The notes under the pieces: model-generated
Databases searched by the model: none
Told to the model about the DNA's origin: nothing
What the model saw: the letters and a program-made list of their open reading frames with translations, nothing else
Shown here: positions 1 to 14,000 of the stretch, piece after piece
Numbering within the stretch: position 1 is the first letter of the stretch
How the letters are laid out: every line of letters begins with the position of its first letter
Made by a program: the position numbers and the translations under genes
Source: Limnomonas spitsbergensis
Taxonomy: Eukaryota; Chlorophyta; Chlorophyceae; Chlamydomonadales
DNA length: 64,000 bases
Assembly: GCA_037349105.1 (NCBI GenBank)
Contig: JAYJMM010000100.1
Coordinates: 2,443,001-2,507,000, forward strand
Direction of reading: 5' to 3'

Positions 1-225
1 GGTCATGGGCTTGGTCATGGGCTCGGGCATGGTCATGGTCATGGGCTTGGTCATGGGCTTGGTCATGGTCATGGTCATGGGCTTGGTCATGGGCTCGGGC
101 ATGGTCATGGTCATGGGCTTGGTCATGGGCTCGGGCATGGGCACGGGCATGAGCGTTCAGTTCATTGCTCGTTGCACTGAGGGTAGGATGACGCTCATGT
201 GGCCGGTTGGAGGTCAACATGTAGT
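1..225 (-). CDS. Possible further exon of the IQ-protein gene
   Basis: After AACATAG the frame that fits Q20 reads (G)DYMLTSNRPHERHPTLSATS-NELN and then stays open through the hexamer array to the window edge. No clear donor is visible. Positions 150-327 are the only unique sequence inside the array, which is why it deserves notice. Confidence 0.3.
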
Positions 226-1822
226 CTATGTTATTGCTGTCGCCAGGGTTGCGGGTGTTGCTCTTTTTTCGAGGATTCAGATTATCTGCTTGGTATGCAA
301 AATGTGGAACTTGGGTCAGAGGAATACATGGTCATGGGCTTGGTCATGGTCATGGTCATGGTCATGGTCATGGTCATGGGCTTGGTCATGGTCATGGTCA
401 TGGTCATGGTCATGGTCATGGTCATGGGCTTGGTCATGGTCATGGTCATGGTCATGGTCATGGTCATGGTCATGGTCATGGGCTTGGTCATGGTCATGGT
501 CATGGTCATGGTCATGGTCATGGTCATGGGCTTGGTCATGGTCATGGTCATGGTCATGGTCATGGTCATGGTCATGGGCTTGGTCATGGGCATGGTCATG
601 GTCATGGGCTTGGTCATGGGCTTGGTCATGGGCTCGGGCATGGTCATGGTCATGGGCTTGGTCATGGGCTCGGGCATGGTCATGGTCATGGTCATGGTCA
701 TGGGCTTGGTCATGGTCATGGTCATGGTCATGGGCTTGGGCATGGGCTTGGTCATGGTCATGGTCATGGTCATGGTCATGGTCATGGGCTTGGTCATGGT
801 CATGGTCATGGTCATGGTCATGGTCATGGGCTTGGTCATGGGCTCGGGCATGGTCATGGTCATGGTCATGGGCATGGGCTTGGTCATGGGCATGGTCATG
901 GTCATGGGCTTGGTCATGGGCTTGGTCATGGGCTCGGGCATGGTCATGGTCATGGGCTTGTTCATGGGCTCGGGCATGGTCATGGTCATGGTCATGGTCA
1001 TGGGCTTGGTCATGGGCATGGTCATGGTCATGGTCATGGTCATGGGCTTGGTCATGGTCATGGTCGTGGTCATGGTCATGGTCATGGGCTTGGTCATGGT
1101 CATGGTCATGGTCATGGTCATGGTCATGGGCTTGGTCATGGGCATGGTCATGGTCATGGTCATGGTCATGGTCATGGGCTTGGTCATGGGCATGGTCATG
1201 GTCATGGGCTTGGTCATGGGCTTGGTCATGGGCTCGGGCATGGTCATGGTCATGGGCTTGTTCATGGGCTCGGGCATGGTCATGGTCATGGGCTTGGTCA
1301 TGGGCTTGGTCATGGGCTTGGTCATGGGCTCGGGCATGGTCATGGTCATGGGCTTGGTCATGGGCTCGGGCATGGTCATGGTCATGGGCTTGGTCATGGG
1401 CTCGGGCATGGTCATGGTCATGGGCTTGGTCATGGGCTTGGTCATGGTCATGGTCATGGGCTTGGTCATGGGCTCGGGCATGGTCATGGTCATGGGCTTG
1501 GTCATGGGCTCGGGCATGGGCACGGGCATGAGCGTGGGCATGGTCATGGTCATGGGCTTGGTCATGGGCTCGGGCATGGTCATGGTCATGGGCTTGGTCA
1601 TGGGCTCGGGCATGGGCACGGGCATGAGCGTGGGCATGGTCATGGTCATGGGCTTGGTCATGGGCTCGGGCATGGTCATGGTCATGGGCTTGGTCATGGG
1701 CTCGGGCATGGTCATGGTCATGGGCTTGGTCATGGGCTCGGGCATGGGCACGGGCATGAGCGTGGGCATGGGCATGGGCATGGGCTTGGTCATGGGCTCG
1801 GGCATGGGCACGGGCATGAGCG

Positions 1823-1866
<44 letters not shown>

Positions 1867-1870
1867 AGCA
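1..1870. repeat. GGTCAT hexamer satellite, interrupted at 150-327
   Basis: Tandem GGTCAT units mixed with GGGCTT, GGGCTC and GGGCAT variants, forming 12- to 36-bp higher-order patterns. The 178-bp interruption is unique sequence. Long ORFs in all frames are repeat artefacts. Confidence 0.95.
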
Positions 1871-1903
1871 TCAACTATATCAGGAGAGATGCGTGATCCT
1901 CAC

Positions 1904-2074
1904 CCAGAGATGGCATGCCGCCCGCTACAGAAGTGTCGGGCAAGCTCGGTGGGGCGGGTAGCTGCTTGATGAAATTGCGTGGCTCCGCTGCACCTCGAAG
2001 CACCATCCTGCTTGGGGGAGCAACGGCGGTGGCGGGAGCCGCGGCTGCTCCAAAGTTACGTGGTTGCCGGCCGG
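1904..2074 (-). CDS. IQ-protein exon Q20 (last clear exon)
   Basis: AGRQPRNFGAAAAPATAVAP, then MVLRGAAEPRNFIKQLPAP and GGMPSLG before GTGAGGAT. If the donor is not used the frame ends at a TAG at 1877-1875, about nine codons later, so this could be the terminal exon. Confidence 0.62.
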
Positions 2075-5000
2075 CTTGCAGCACCGTGCCAGGCCCTACA
2101 CGGTTTAGGGTTAAAGTTTAGGGTTTAGGGTGTCAGTTGGCTGGCCCAATAGGAGAGGGTTCAAGTTTAGGGTGTCAGTTGGTTTGACCCGTGGTAGAGG
2201 TTTCAGGTTCATGTTTGAATGAATATTCGCAATTGTGCGTTTTTTTGTCCCAATCCCGACATGTATTTATTTTTACCCACCATCTAAGTGCCGAAGCAGG
2301 CAGGCGCTGTCCGCCGACAAGCGAGCAGGCATTGCGCCGTGTATGCTTGAGTCCAGGGCCAGGGACTGCTGCAGGGTGCTGGATGACCGAGGGCCAGCTT
2401 CATTCTTCCTGGGACAAACAGGAGGGAGGGAGGGAGGGAGGGGACGAGGATAGGGGTGTGAGAGAGTTAGGACACATTGTATCCACATTTGAAGTATCCA
2501 CATTGTATCCACATTTGAAGTCACACTTCGAGTTATACTTGAAGACAACATTTCTCTCACCAAGCAGAAAGGTCGGCCTTTGGCGCTGATGCCGACCGGG
2601 CAGAGGGCGCCTCCTGCCGGCTGGGTCTCCGCTGCCGATGGCCCGACGGCAGCGCCGCGGCGCCTGTAATAGTGGAGCCCTTGCCCGGACCTGCTGCGGG
2701 GGCCGTGACGGACGAGTGGGGGGTCGTCCCGAGCGGGGCCTTGCGGGTGGGGGAGAGGGCGGTGCGTACCCTGCGAGTGATGAAATGGGCGGACGGGTGG
2801 GCTTCACAATTCCCTTGCAAGCACATTGTACATCACGATGTACACTTCACATTTGTGAGGTACACCGAGAAGTGTGAGGTGCACAGTGCATTATGAAGTA
2901 CGCTGTACATTTGGATGTTTCTAAGTCAACAAATGCACCACACATCTTAAGCTGCACCGTAGGTACACTGTACAATCTACTGGCACATCGTACATGTTCA
3001 TGTACAGCGTACATTTGAGGTACAACATAAATGTTACAGTGCGTCTTACCTGTACATCTGAAGGTACAAGGTACATAGCAAGGAACAACAGGCATTTTCA
3101 GGTACACCGTACATCTGTTCAAGTACACCTAAGCGGTACACCTCTGGGTTTAAGGTCCATTTTCTGGTGCAACACATTGTCCACTCAACTGTTCACAACT
3201 CAACGGATGAAACCCAATGTTTGAAGTGTTGCAAGGGGTTGCGGGGTCCGGCCAATCAAGGTCCGTCACAGTGGGTTGGATCCCCAAGAGCATAGGGCAC
3301 TAATTAATGTACACTGTACATTGGTAAGTACCCCTTGTACATTTTAAAGTACATCTAGCCCTCCCCCCTGTCGAGGCACAAAAGGCTCAAAAGGCTCAAA
3401 GGCTCAAAAGGCTCAGAAGGTCCCCGCAAGTTGGATTTCAAAGAGCATATGTCTCCTTTTGAGGTGCACCGTACATTCTCAAGTGGACCGGACATTTTTG
3501 CAGTACACCGCTTACAATTTTTCAGTACACCACATACATTTTGAAGTACACTACATACATTTGTGCAGTACACCACATACCTTCTTGCAGTTCACCATGT
3601 ACATTTTGCAGTGCACCACTTACCTTGCAAGTAGCGTGGGTCCTCCCCTCGTCGAAATCTATGACTGGTGGGACCCCGCACTCAGCTTAGCGGGCTTTGG
3701 CACACCTTTTCAAGGAGTGCATGTTGTCCTTTCTTTCAAGATCCATCACTGAAGGCCCACATTGGTTGGAACCCACTTTCAGCTCGGCCAGCTTCGGCGT
3801 ACCTTTTAAAGCATATTTTCAAGACGTACATTTTGAAGTACATTTCTCATTCGTACATTTTGAAGTACATTTTGAAGCCATACCTTTGAATAACGTTTTG
3901 AAGTCGTACGTGATGAAGGACAGCTCGAGGTCATACATTGTGAAGTATACTTCGATGTCAAACAGTTTAAATGCAGATGAATTTGTACATTTTTAAGTAC
4001 CTCTTAAATCCGTACATTTATAAGTACCTTTTGAACTACGCCACCTCTACCTTTTCAAATAGTGTGGGTCGTCCTCCCCGTCCAGGTCCATGACCGAGGG
4101 GCCACGCTGTTGGAACCTCGCATTCAGCTTGGCAAGCTTCTTTTCAATGCTCAGGGCGCGGCGGAGAGCGTTCGCAACCTCGGGTGACACAGCCATGGCA
4201 CTCTGCACAGTGGAGGTGTGAAGGATGGGGGGAGGGAGAATGGGTGAGGGGAAGGGAGGGAGAGGGGATGAGAAGGGAATGTTCAGAGCACGGCGGAGCG
4301 CGTTTGCAACCTCGGACGTCATAGCTACTACACTCTGCACAGCAGAGGTGTGATAGGAGATGATGTATGGGAGGATGTGGGGGAGAGGATCGAGAGACCA
4401 GAGACAGTGGGTGAGGGGAAGGGAGGGAGAGGGGATGAGAAGGGAATGTTCAGAGCACGGCGGAGCGCGTTTGTAACCTCGGACGTCATAGCTACTACAC
4501 TCTGCACAGCGGAGGTGTGAGAGGGGATGATGTGTGGGAGGATGTGGGGGAGAGGATCGAGAGACCAGAGACAGTGGGTGAGGGGAAGGGAGGGAGAGGA
4601 GAGGAGAATGTTCAGAGCACGGTGGAGCGCGTTTGCAACCTCGGACGTCATAGCTACTACACTCTGCACAGCGGAGGTGTGCGAGGGGATAATGTGTGGG
4701 AGGATGTGGGGGAGGGAAGATCGAGAGACGGTGGGTGAGGGGAAGGGAGGGAAAGGGGATGAGAAGGGAATGCAAGGGCGCGGCGGAAAGCGTTGGCAAC
4801 CCCGGACATCACAGCCACGACATTCTGCCCAGCGGATGTGTGAGAGGGGATGCTAAGGGATGCTGAGGTGTGAGTGGTGTGAAAGGTGTGAGAGGGGATG
4901 CTGACGTGTGAGAGGTGTGAGATCGGATGCTGAGGTGTGGGAGGTGTGAGAAGGAATGTTATGTGGGAGGATGGGGGGGAGCGGGAGCAGGAAAGAGGTT

Positions 5001-8000
5001 GGTGGGTTGGGGGAGAGTGGTCAGGGGGGGAGAGGGGGAGAGGAAGATCGGAGGGGTGAGCAGCATTCGTCCCTCCCCTCTCTCCCCCTGCCTCCCTGCT
5101 TCCCTGCCTCCCTCCATCCCTCCTCCCCTGCTCCCCTCCATCCCTCCTCCCCTCCTCCCTCATATTAACATTTCAACACTGGCACCAATTTTCCCCAGCA
5201 TGCCTCATAACCTGCCCCAAATCTGAGTCATCAGCACCCGCCCTTGTCCCCTCCCCCCCTTCCCACGTCCCCCCAAACCCACGCACACATCAATGTCCAC
5301 CACTGCTCAGCACCATACCTTCCTACGCGTTAACATCTCCACACTGAAGGCCGCATTTGCGGGCCTGCCGCGGACCCTTCCTGAAAGCTGCGTCCTCAGA
5401 CACCGTCGCTCACGCAGGCTTGTGCCGCCATCCAGTGGCTGCGGGCCGTTGCCCCTGCCAGGAGTACCTCCTCCTCCTCCTCCTCCCGCTCCGCCCCCCC
5501 CATCATCGGCAATATGTCCGTTGCCTCCAGCAGGCATCCTGCTGTCCCGCGGGGAGGATGAGTTGCCTCGCGCCAGATCCGGGCCTCGGCTGGATCCAGA
5601 TGCGACTAAAGGAAGCTGAGGAGCGGGATTTTCAGAGGCGTCGGCGACGGCGGTTGTGGCTGTGGCCTCCCTGTTGATGTGCACGTGTTTGTCGGACCTG
5701 GCGTGTTGAAGGGCACCAAGAATGTGGGGAAGCAAGATTGCGGAGAAGTCCTTGGACTGAAAGACTTAACTGATGTAGCCTTTGCACACCCCAAGGGAAT
5801 CAAGACCGTGGAGAAGTCCTTGGGCGGGAATGTGGGGAATCAAGACCGTGGAGAAGTCCTTGGGCGGGAATGTGGGGAATCAAGACCGTGGAGATGTCCT
5901 TGGGCCGGAATGTGGGGAATCAAGACCGTGGAGAAGTCCTTGGGCGGGAATGTGGGGAATCAAGACCGTTGAGAAGTCCTTGGGCGGGAATGTGGGGAAT
6001 CAAGACCGTGGAGAAGTCCTTGGGCCGGAATGTGGGGAATCAAGACCGTGGAGAAGTCCTTGGGCGGGAATGTGGGGAATCAATATCGTGGAGAAGTCCT
6101 TGGGCCGGAATGTGGGGAATCAAGACCGTGGAGAAGTCCTTGGGCTGGAATGTGGGGAATCAAGACCGTGGAGAAGTCCTTGGGCGGAGATGTGGGGAAT
6201 CAAGACCGTGGAGAAGTCCTTGGGCGGGAATGTGGGGAATCAATATCGTGGAGAAGTCCTTGGACGGGAATGTGGGGAATCAAGACTGTGGAGAAGGCCT
6301 AGGGCGGGAATGTGGGGAATCAATATCATGGAGAAGTCCTTGGGCGGGAATGTGGGGAATCAAGACCGTGGAGAAGTCCTTGGGCGGTAATGTGGGGAAT
6401 CAAGATCGTGGAGAAGTCCTTGGGCGGGAATGTGGGGAATCAAGACCGTGGAGAAGTCCTTGGGCGGGAATGTGGGGAATCAAGATTGTGGAGAAATTCG
6501 TGAACTGACAGACTTCGCTGATGTAGATGATTACAGCCTCTGCACACCCCAAGGGGAAATATAGTTTGTCAACCCCCCCACAGGATTGTTTACCCTTAAA
6601 ACTCCAATTCCTTAACCCTTATGCACCTCTGGCACCCCAAAAAACCGCCACCATGGCCACTGTAGCTGCAACCATCGCGAACCCTGCAACAATTGCAAAC
6701 TCTCGCGCCTCACAAGGCGCCTAAAACCCTTATACCAATCCTCGTGCTAATGACAAGACAACAGACGTCCGCAACTTCGGATCCCTAGCAGTCATGCGAA
6801 CTTGCTTTAGGGTTTAGGGTTGCTGCTGCTTCTCTATGGCCAAGCCTACCACCTGTGCCTCAAGATGTGCTCCCAAACCCTCAACCTTAAACCCTAACCC
6901 CAAACCCTCACACACCTTCGGCAGTCCAGCGAACTACCTTCATGGCAACTGTTTTTGCCTTAACGGCCAAAGCCTCGCACCTGTGCCTCATGAGTTGCTC
7001 TTAAACCCTCAACCCTCAAACCCATATCCTAATCCCCAATCCCCTGGTGCACCTCTGGCAGTCAATGAAAGATCCATCGTGGCTGCTGTTTCTACCTCCA
7101 CGGTCGAAGCCAAAACCTGGTGACTTATCCCCGTGGGGCACTTCAAAACCCTCAACCTGAAAGCCCCTAAACCCCCACACACCTCTGGCAGTCCGAAGAA
7201 ACGTCACCCTGACCGCTGCTGTCGCCTTGATTTCCAGGAGAGGCGCTGCCTGGCCGTAAGTCATAAGACGGCCACTTGGAGGAGGGCTGCATTCAGGGTT
7301 CAGGGTTTGAGGTTCAGGGTTCGGGTTCGGGGTCGAGGGTTCAGGGTTCAGGGTTCAGGGTTAGTTCGGATTCCTTACTATTGCAAGTCCATGGACCCTA
7401 GATCCTGGACTATGAACCCTGACCCCCAAGCCGAACACCCTTGAATAGTCAGTAACGCCAAGACGGCACACCTGTACCGCCTCTCCTCCTGAGGCAGCCC
7501 TTCTCCAAGGGAGAATTGTACGGCTTGCAGCCCGCAAACCTAAACCCTAAACCCAGACCGCCAGCCCCCCCCAACCCTGCTTCCCTCGTCGAAGTGGCCG
7601 CCTTATAGCCCCAAACCCTGCACCCTTACCTCTTAACCCCTCACCCAAAATATCCATTTACCAAAAGCCCTAAACCCTAATACGCCCCAAGCCCTGAACA
7701 TCAGCGCCCCAAGCCCTGAACATCAGCACAACACTTACCGTCTGACGCTGCATGCGGATGGTTGCTTGCAGAGTTGCAGCCCCGCACCCGACCTACGTTA
7801 TATGAGGCTATCGACCACAAACCCTTACCCATATGTCACTTAAAGCCCCTCACATTTTGACGCTGCATGTGGCTGGTCACCCACACTAGACTTACATTAT
7901 ACGTGGCTCCTCTCCCTTACTCCTTACCCCTAAAGCCTTAAGCCTCCTCCCCTATTAATTCACCCCCCCCCCCCATTATGCTTAACCTCCTTATGCGCAC

Positions 8001-11000
8001 ATCACTCACATTTTGACGCTGCATGCGGCTGGTCGCACGCACCAAGCCTGCGCTGTACAGCGCTAGGAAGCGGCGCTGACCCTCGTCCGGCTCCGGGAGA
8101 TCGTCTCCCTGGTCCGCCTCCTCGTCACCCTCCTCGACTGACGCCCCAGCCCCGTCTTCGGCTCCGGAACCGCCCATGTTGGCTCTGGAACCGCCATCCT
8201 GGTCGTTGTCGTCCTGTGGGTGTGGATCAGTCGAGGTGTGGGGGAGGTGGGAGCAGGTACTTCAGGCTTTAAGATGCAGGGCTGGGTCTGCTGGCACGCT
8301 TAGGGTTGGAGGGATAATATGTCACAGGTAGGTGGGGTTTAGGGATTCGGGTCAAGTGTTTAGGGTAAAGGGATGCAAGATGAAGGCTATGGGTTAAGGG
8401 ATAAGGGTAAGGGATACAAGTTCAGGGATACGAGGTTTATGAATTCGGGATAAGGGTTTGTGGATGCGGGATTAGGGTTTATGGATAAGGGTTTAGGGAG
8501 TAGGGTTTAGGGATGCGGGATTAGGGTTTGGGGATGTGGGATTAGGGGATAGGGATAAGGGTTTATTCATTAGGGTTTGGGGATGCGGGATACGGGTTTA
8601 GGACAAGGGTTTAGGGTCTCGGGATGCGGGTTTAGGGTTTAGGGTTTGTGGTTGAAACCTTACCCAAGATATACACCATGAAGCTTCAAACCTACATTTC
8701 CACCACAAAGTCTCAACCAAGACTTCTGCAATAAAGCCCAGACCCCGTCACATGTACCCTAAACCCTGCCCCCCCCAGCTACGGCTGGCCGCCTGCGCGC
8801 TCCTACCTTTTGATCGTCATGATTGCCCATCGTGCCGTCCGCCATGCTCACACGCCTGGAGGACCGGCGTTTGCAAGACGATCCCTTTCCAGCGGAGGAG
8901 GCCGGGTCAGAAACGATTAATAACGAGCACAGCAAAAGTCACGGCCACGATCAGGAGCACATAAGAGAGACCGTCCTGCATTCAATAGTGAAACACCAGG
9001 GAAATACCAGGGAAACACCAGGTAAATACCAGGGAATACCAGGGAAATACCAGGGAAACACCAGGGAAACACCAGGGAAATACCAGGGAAATACCAGGGA
9101 AATACCAGGGAAATACCAGGGAATACCAGGGAAATACCAGGGAAATACCAGGGAAACACCAGGGAAATACCAGGGAAATACCAGGGAAATATCAGGGAAA
9201 TACCAGGGAAATACCAGGGAAACACCAGGGAAACACCAGGGAAACACCAGGGAAATACCAGGGAAACACCAGGGAAACACCAGGGAAACACCAGGGAAAT
9301 ACCAGGGAAACACCAGGGAAACACCAGGGAAATACCAGGGAAATACCAGGGAAACACCAGGGAAACACCAGGGAAATACCAGGGAAACACCAGGGAAACA
9401 CCAGGGAAACACCAGGGAAATACCAGGGAAATACCAGGGAAATACCAGGGAAATACCAGGGAAATACCAGGGAAATACCAGGGAAATACCAGGGAAACAC
9501 CAGGGAAATACCAGGGAAATACCAGGGAAGCACCAGGGAAACACCAGGGAAATACCAGGGAAATACCAGGGAAATACCAGGGAAATACCAGGGAAATACC
9601 AGGGAAATACCAGGGAAACACCAGGGAAACACCAGGGAAACACCAGGGAAACACCAGGGAAATACCAGGGAAACACCAGGGAAACACCAGGGAAATACCA
9701 GGGAAACACCAGGGAAACACCAGGGAAACACCAGGGAAATACCAGGGAAACACCAGGGAAATACCAGGGAAACACCAGGGAAACACCAGGGAAATACCAG
9801 GGAAATACCAGGGAAACACCAGGGAAATACCAGGGAAACACCAGGGAAACACCAGGGAAATACCAGGGAAACACCAGGGAAACACCAGGGAAATACCAGG
9901 GAAACACCAGGGAAATACCAGGGAAATACCAGGGAAACACCAGGGAAACACCAGGGAAACACCAGGGAAATACCAGGGAAATACCAGGGAAACACCAGGG
10001 AAACACCAGGGAAACACCAGGGAAACACCAGGGAAATACCAGGGAAACACCAGGGAAACACCAGGGAAACACCAGGGAAACACCAGGGAAATACCAGGGA
10101 AATACCAGGGAAATACCAGGGAAATACCAGGGAAATACCAGGGAAACACCAGGGAAACACCAGGGAAATTATTTAGGAGTTGCAACTGTGGAAGTATGTA
10201 TGGCCATAAATCGATGCATACTTCATTTCTTCATACCCCATTAACAGATATGGGTTCACCCCCCGACCACCATACCACCGATCTGGATCATATCCTCCCT
10301 GTTGGTATGCGGGAGCATGCCATCCGACTGAACCACTGGTCACTCAAAATAACAAGTCTCTGGCTTGGAGAAAAAAGAACGGAGAGGGAAAAACTGGAGT
10401 CCGGCTAACCCTCTGAGATCCCAAAGCCATTGTATAGCCGTGGGGTCACCGCCGCACCCATGATCCAACTAATATGAATGTCATGTTTGACACATCCATC
10501 CCCCTCTTCACTGACCTGGCTCATCTCCTCCTCATTGGTAAGTGGGAGTATGCCCTCAAATTGCACCACCGCGAGGCCGCCGCCGCTGCTGCTGGTCCTT
10601 CCCGAAATGCTGCCCTTGCGGGAACGTGCGCGTGAGCGGGAGCTGGCCCCGCCGTAAAAGCCGCCAGCTCTCGGAGCTAAGCTCAAGCCCAGCTTGTTCA
10701 CCTGTCGGCGAGGTGCAAGGGGAGTGGCGGGTAAAGATGGGGCTGGGTATGTGTGATAAAGACGTCCCAAAAGATGCCGCCGCCGCCAGCGTGTCCTGCC
10801 AGTCGTGCTCTGCCCTCGCGGGCGCTTGGGCGGGCACGAGGGCGGGAGCTGGCCCCACCGTTTTAACCGCCGCCTTTCGGAGCGGAGCGCACGCCTGGCT
10901 TGTTCATCTGCCGGCAAGATGCGAGCAGGCTGACCCGGGGGCAAGATGCGAGCAGGCTGACCCGGGGGCAAGATGCGAGCAGGCTGACCCGGGGGCAAGA

Positions 11001-14000
11001 TGCGAGTAGGCTGACCCGGGGGCAAGATGCGAGCAGGCTGACCCGGGGGCAAGATGCGAGCAGGCTGACCCGGGGGCAAGATGCGAGCAGGCTGACCCGG
11101 GGGCAAGAAGCGAGCAGGCTGACCCGGGGGCAAGATGCGAGTAGGCTGACCCGGGGGCAAGATGCGAGCAGGCTGCCCGGGGGCAAGATGCGAGTAGGCT
11201 GACCCGGGGGCAAGATGCGATTAGGCTGACCCGGGGGCAAGATGCGAGTAGGCTGACCCGGGGGCAAGATGCGAGTAGGCTGACCCGGGGGCAAGATGCG
11301 AGCAGGCTGACCCGGGGGCAAGATGCGAGTAGGCTGACCCGGGGGCAAGATGCGAGTAGGCTGACCCGGGGACAAGATGCGGGTAGGCTGACCCGGGGGC
11401 AAGATGCGAGTAGGCTGACCCGGGGGCAAGATGCGAGTAGGCTGACCCGGGGGCAAGATGCGAGCAGGCTGACCCGGGGGCAAGATGTGAGCAGGCTGAC
11501 CCGGGGGCAAGATGCGAGTAGGCTGACCCGGGGGCAAGGCTGCTTGCGTGTAACAGATACTGGGTGTGCGGGTGGAGCACCAGTTTATACAGTCGGAGCG
11601 ATCCACCCTGACAACTCGAGGTACCCTATGCCGGTGTGGTAAAACACTCAGTCTGTACATCGTATCTTGCCAGCCAGCCTGCTTGCAAGAAGCGAGCAGG
11701 CTCCAGCTCAAGCTCCAAGAAGCAGGAGCGGGAGCTAATGCTGTCACCAGTGATGCTGCCGCCGATGCTGGGCCTGCCGCCGATGCTGTCACCAGCGATA
11801 CTGCCGCTGATGCTGGGCCTGCCGCCGATGCTGTCACCAGCGATGCTGCCGCCGATGCTGGGCCTGCCGCCGATGCTGTCACCAGCGATGCTGCCGCCGA
11901 TGCTGGGCCTGCCGCCGATGCTGTCACCAGCGATGCTGCCACCGATGCTGGGCCTGCCGCCGATGCTGTCACCAGCGATGCTGCCGCTGATGCTGGGCCT
12001 GCCGCCGATGCTGTCACCAGCGATGCTGCCGCCGATGCTGGGCCTGCCCGGTATGCAGCCCCTGCGGAGGCAGGCCCGGGCAGGGAAGCTGCTTCCGCCT
12101 TAGGAAGTGCCTACCCGTGGCAACAGGCCGCGCAATTGCACAGCCATATTGTAACCCGTTGGAGAGATCGGTGAGTGTGGAGATGAGACGGGGGGAGGCG
12201 TGTTGAGGGTTCAGGGTAAGGGTTTAGGGTTCAGGTTTAGGCTTGGGATTTGTAAATAGGGTTTCGAGTAAGGTTTAGGGTTCAGGGTTCAGGGCCCTAC
12301 CTCTGCATTAGAGAGAGAGGCCAGCGTTGTGATGAGGGGGGGGGATCGGGCATGTCTTGAATTGTGGGTTGATGGGGGAGGAGGTATGTTGAGGGGGGAT
12401 TTGAGGAGGGAGCTGGGTTTAGATGAGGGTTTAGGGTCAAAAGACTGTTAGGATCCAACTGCCCTAACTCATCCATAGAGTTTCAGGCCTTTGAGAAAAC
12501 ATGTTTATGAATCAAAAGGGTGAAGGGTTATTAAGTTGAAGAATTCAGAAACTTATGTTCTGGTTTTTGGAGTAAAGGGTTTAGGGCCCTCCTACCTCTG
12601 CCTGCACTGCCGAGTTGGAGTCCTCGGCGAACGTGATGGTCTCCAGCATCTTAAGGCTCTTGCCAAACAGAAGGTGGCGCAACAGCTCAGCACCCCCTGC
12701 AACACAGGAATTCAAACGGTGGATTCCAAACGATGGATTTCAAACGGTGGAATTCAAACGGTTGGATCCAAACGGTGGAATTCAAACGGTGGTTTTGCTG
12801 CAACCTGCCACACCGCCATGTGCGGCACACTCTTGACGGCAGGTTGGTCGTGCAGATACTGGGTAATTTTGCAACGTTTCTTGAAAGGCAGTTGTGCAAC
12901 AACTCAGCACCTCCAACGACGTATTTCACGTTTGAGGGGCTCAGAGAGTTAACCTAGCAGCAATACGTATACGAACCCTAAACCCGGAAACCTAAGCACC
13001 TGCCAGCCGTTGATAGCCCTCCCGCAGGGTTTGAGATCAGTGTTCGAATTGGAACCCTAAACCCTGAACCACGTGCCTGCCATTGATTGCCCCCTGCAGG
13101 GTTTGTGTATAATGGTTTTCATCTTAACACTTTAACCCGTATCTGACATCCAAAACCATAAACCGACATCGAAAACCCTAAACCGACATCCGAAACCCTC
13201 AACCACCTGCCAGTCGATGATTGTCCTCTTCATGGTGTTGAGATCAGTATTCGAATCTATACCCCCAAATTGCATCCCTAATCCTAAACCCCAAAACCCA
13301 AGCACGTCAGCCAGCCTTTGACTGTCGCCTATATAGGGTAAGGGATTTAGGGCTAGATACATCACCTCAAAAACCTGTACCCTAAAAATGCTTACTGTCT
13401 GGTCTTCTTCACCTGCATGATTTGAGGTGAAAGGCTTGAAAACGAGGTTTAGGGGGCAGGGGTCAGGCTTAATTATAAACAGAAACATCACATTAAACCT
13501 TTAAAACTCAACCCAAATGCTCTGTGATGCTTGTCCCGAAAAATATATTGTTGGACTGGACCCCAACCCTTCACCTGCCTGCTGGTCGATGCGTGCAACC
13601 AATGCAGTTTTGTGAGATTCAAATAATAAATGTGGTATTGAGGGTTTGAATGTGGATAACGTGTGTGAACCCTGGTATGAACCCTGGTATGAACCTTTCT
13701 ACAAACCTTGCCCCCAACCCTCCACCCACCAGCTGGTAGATGCTTGTCCCCTGCAGGTCATGTTTGATAACATAAAATGTAATCTAAAGATGGCATGAAG
13801 TGTTTTACGGTTAGAAAATGTTAACCCTAAACCCTAAACCCTAGAACTCAACCCCACCTGCTGGCCAATTCTCACCTCTGCAAATTCTTGTGTAACAAAA
13901 CATTGATATGTATAATTGAGGGTTTAAATTTGAATACAGGGTTTAAACTGAAGTCTTGTACCCTTTCCCCGACTCTTAACCCACCAGCTGGTCGATGCTT

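Noticed and set aside
5..1961. ORFs over 500 codons (HG, MV and SW repeats) on both strands
   Set aside because: Translations of a hexamer repeat open in several frames and both strands; no start context or non-repeat domain.
5795..6497. 40-bp regular repeats resembling a CRISPR array
   Set aside because: Units are contiguous without distinct spacers, in a eukaryotic intron with no cas genes.
8823..10244. 473- and 422-codon ORFs of GKYQGNTRE / FPWYFPG type
   Set aside because: Product of the 11-bp array; three units equal 33 bp, so no stops appear. Real exon Q13 lies in this span on the minus strand in another frame context.
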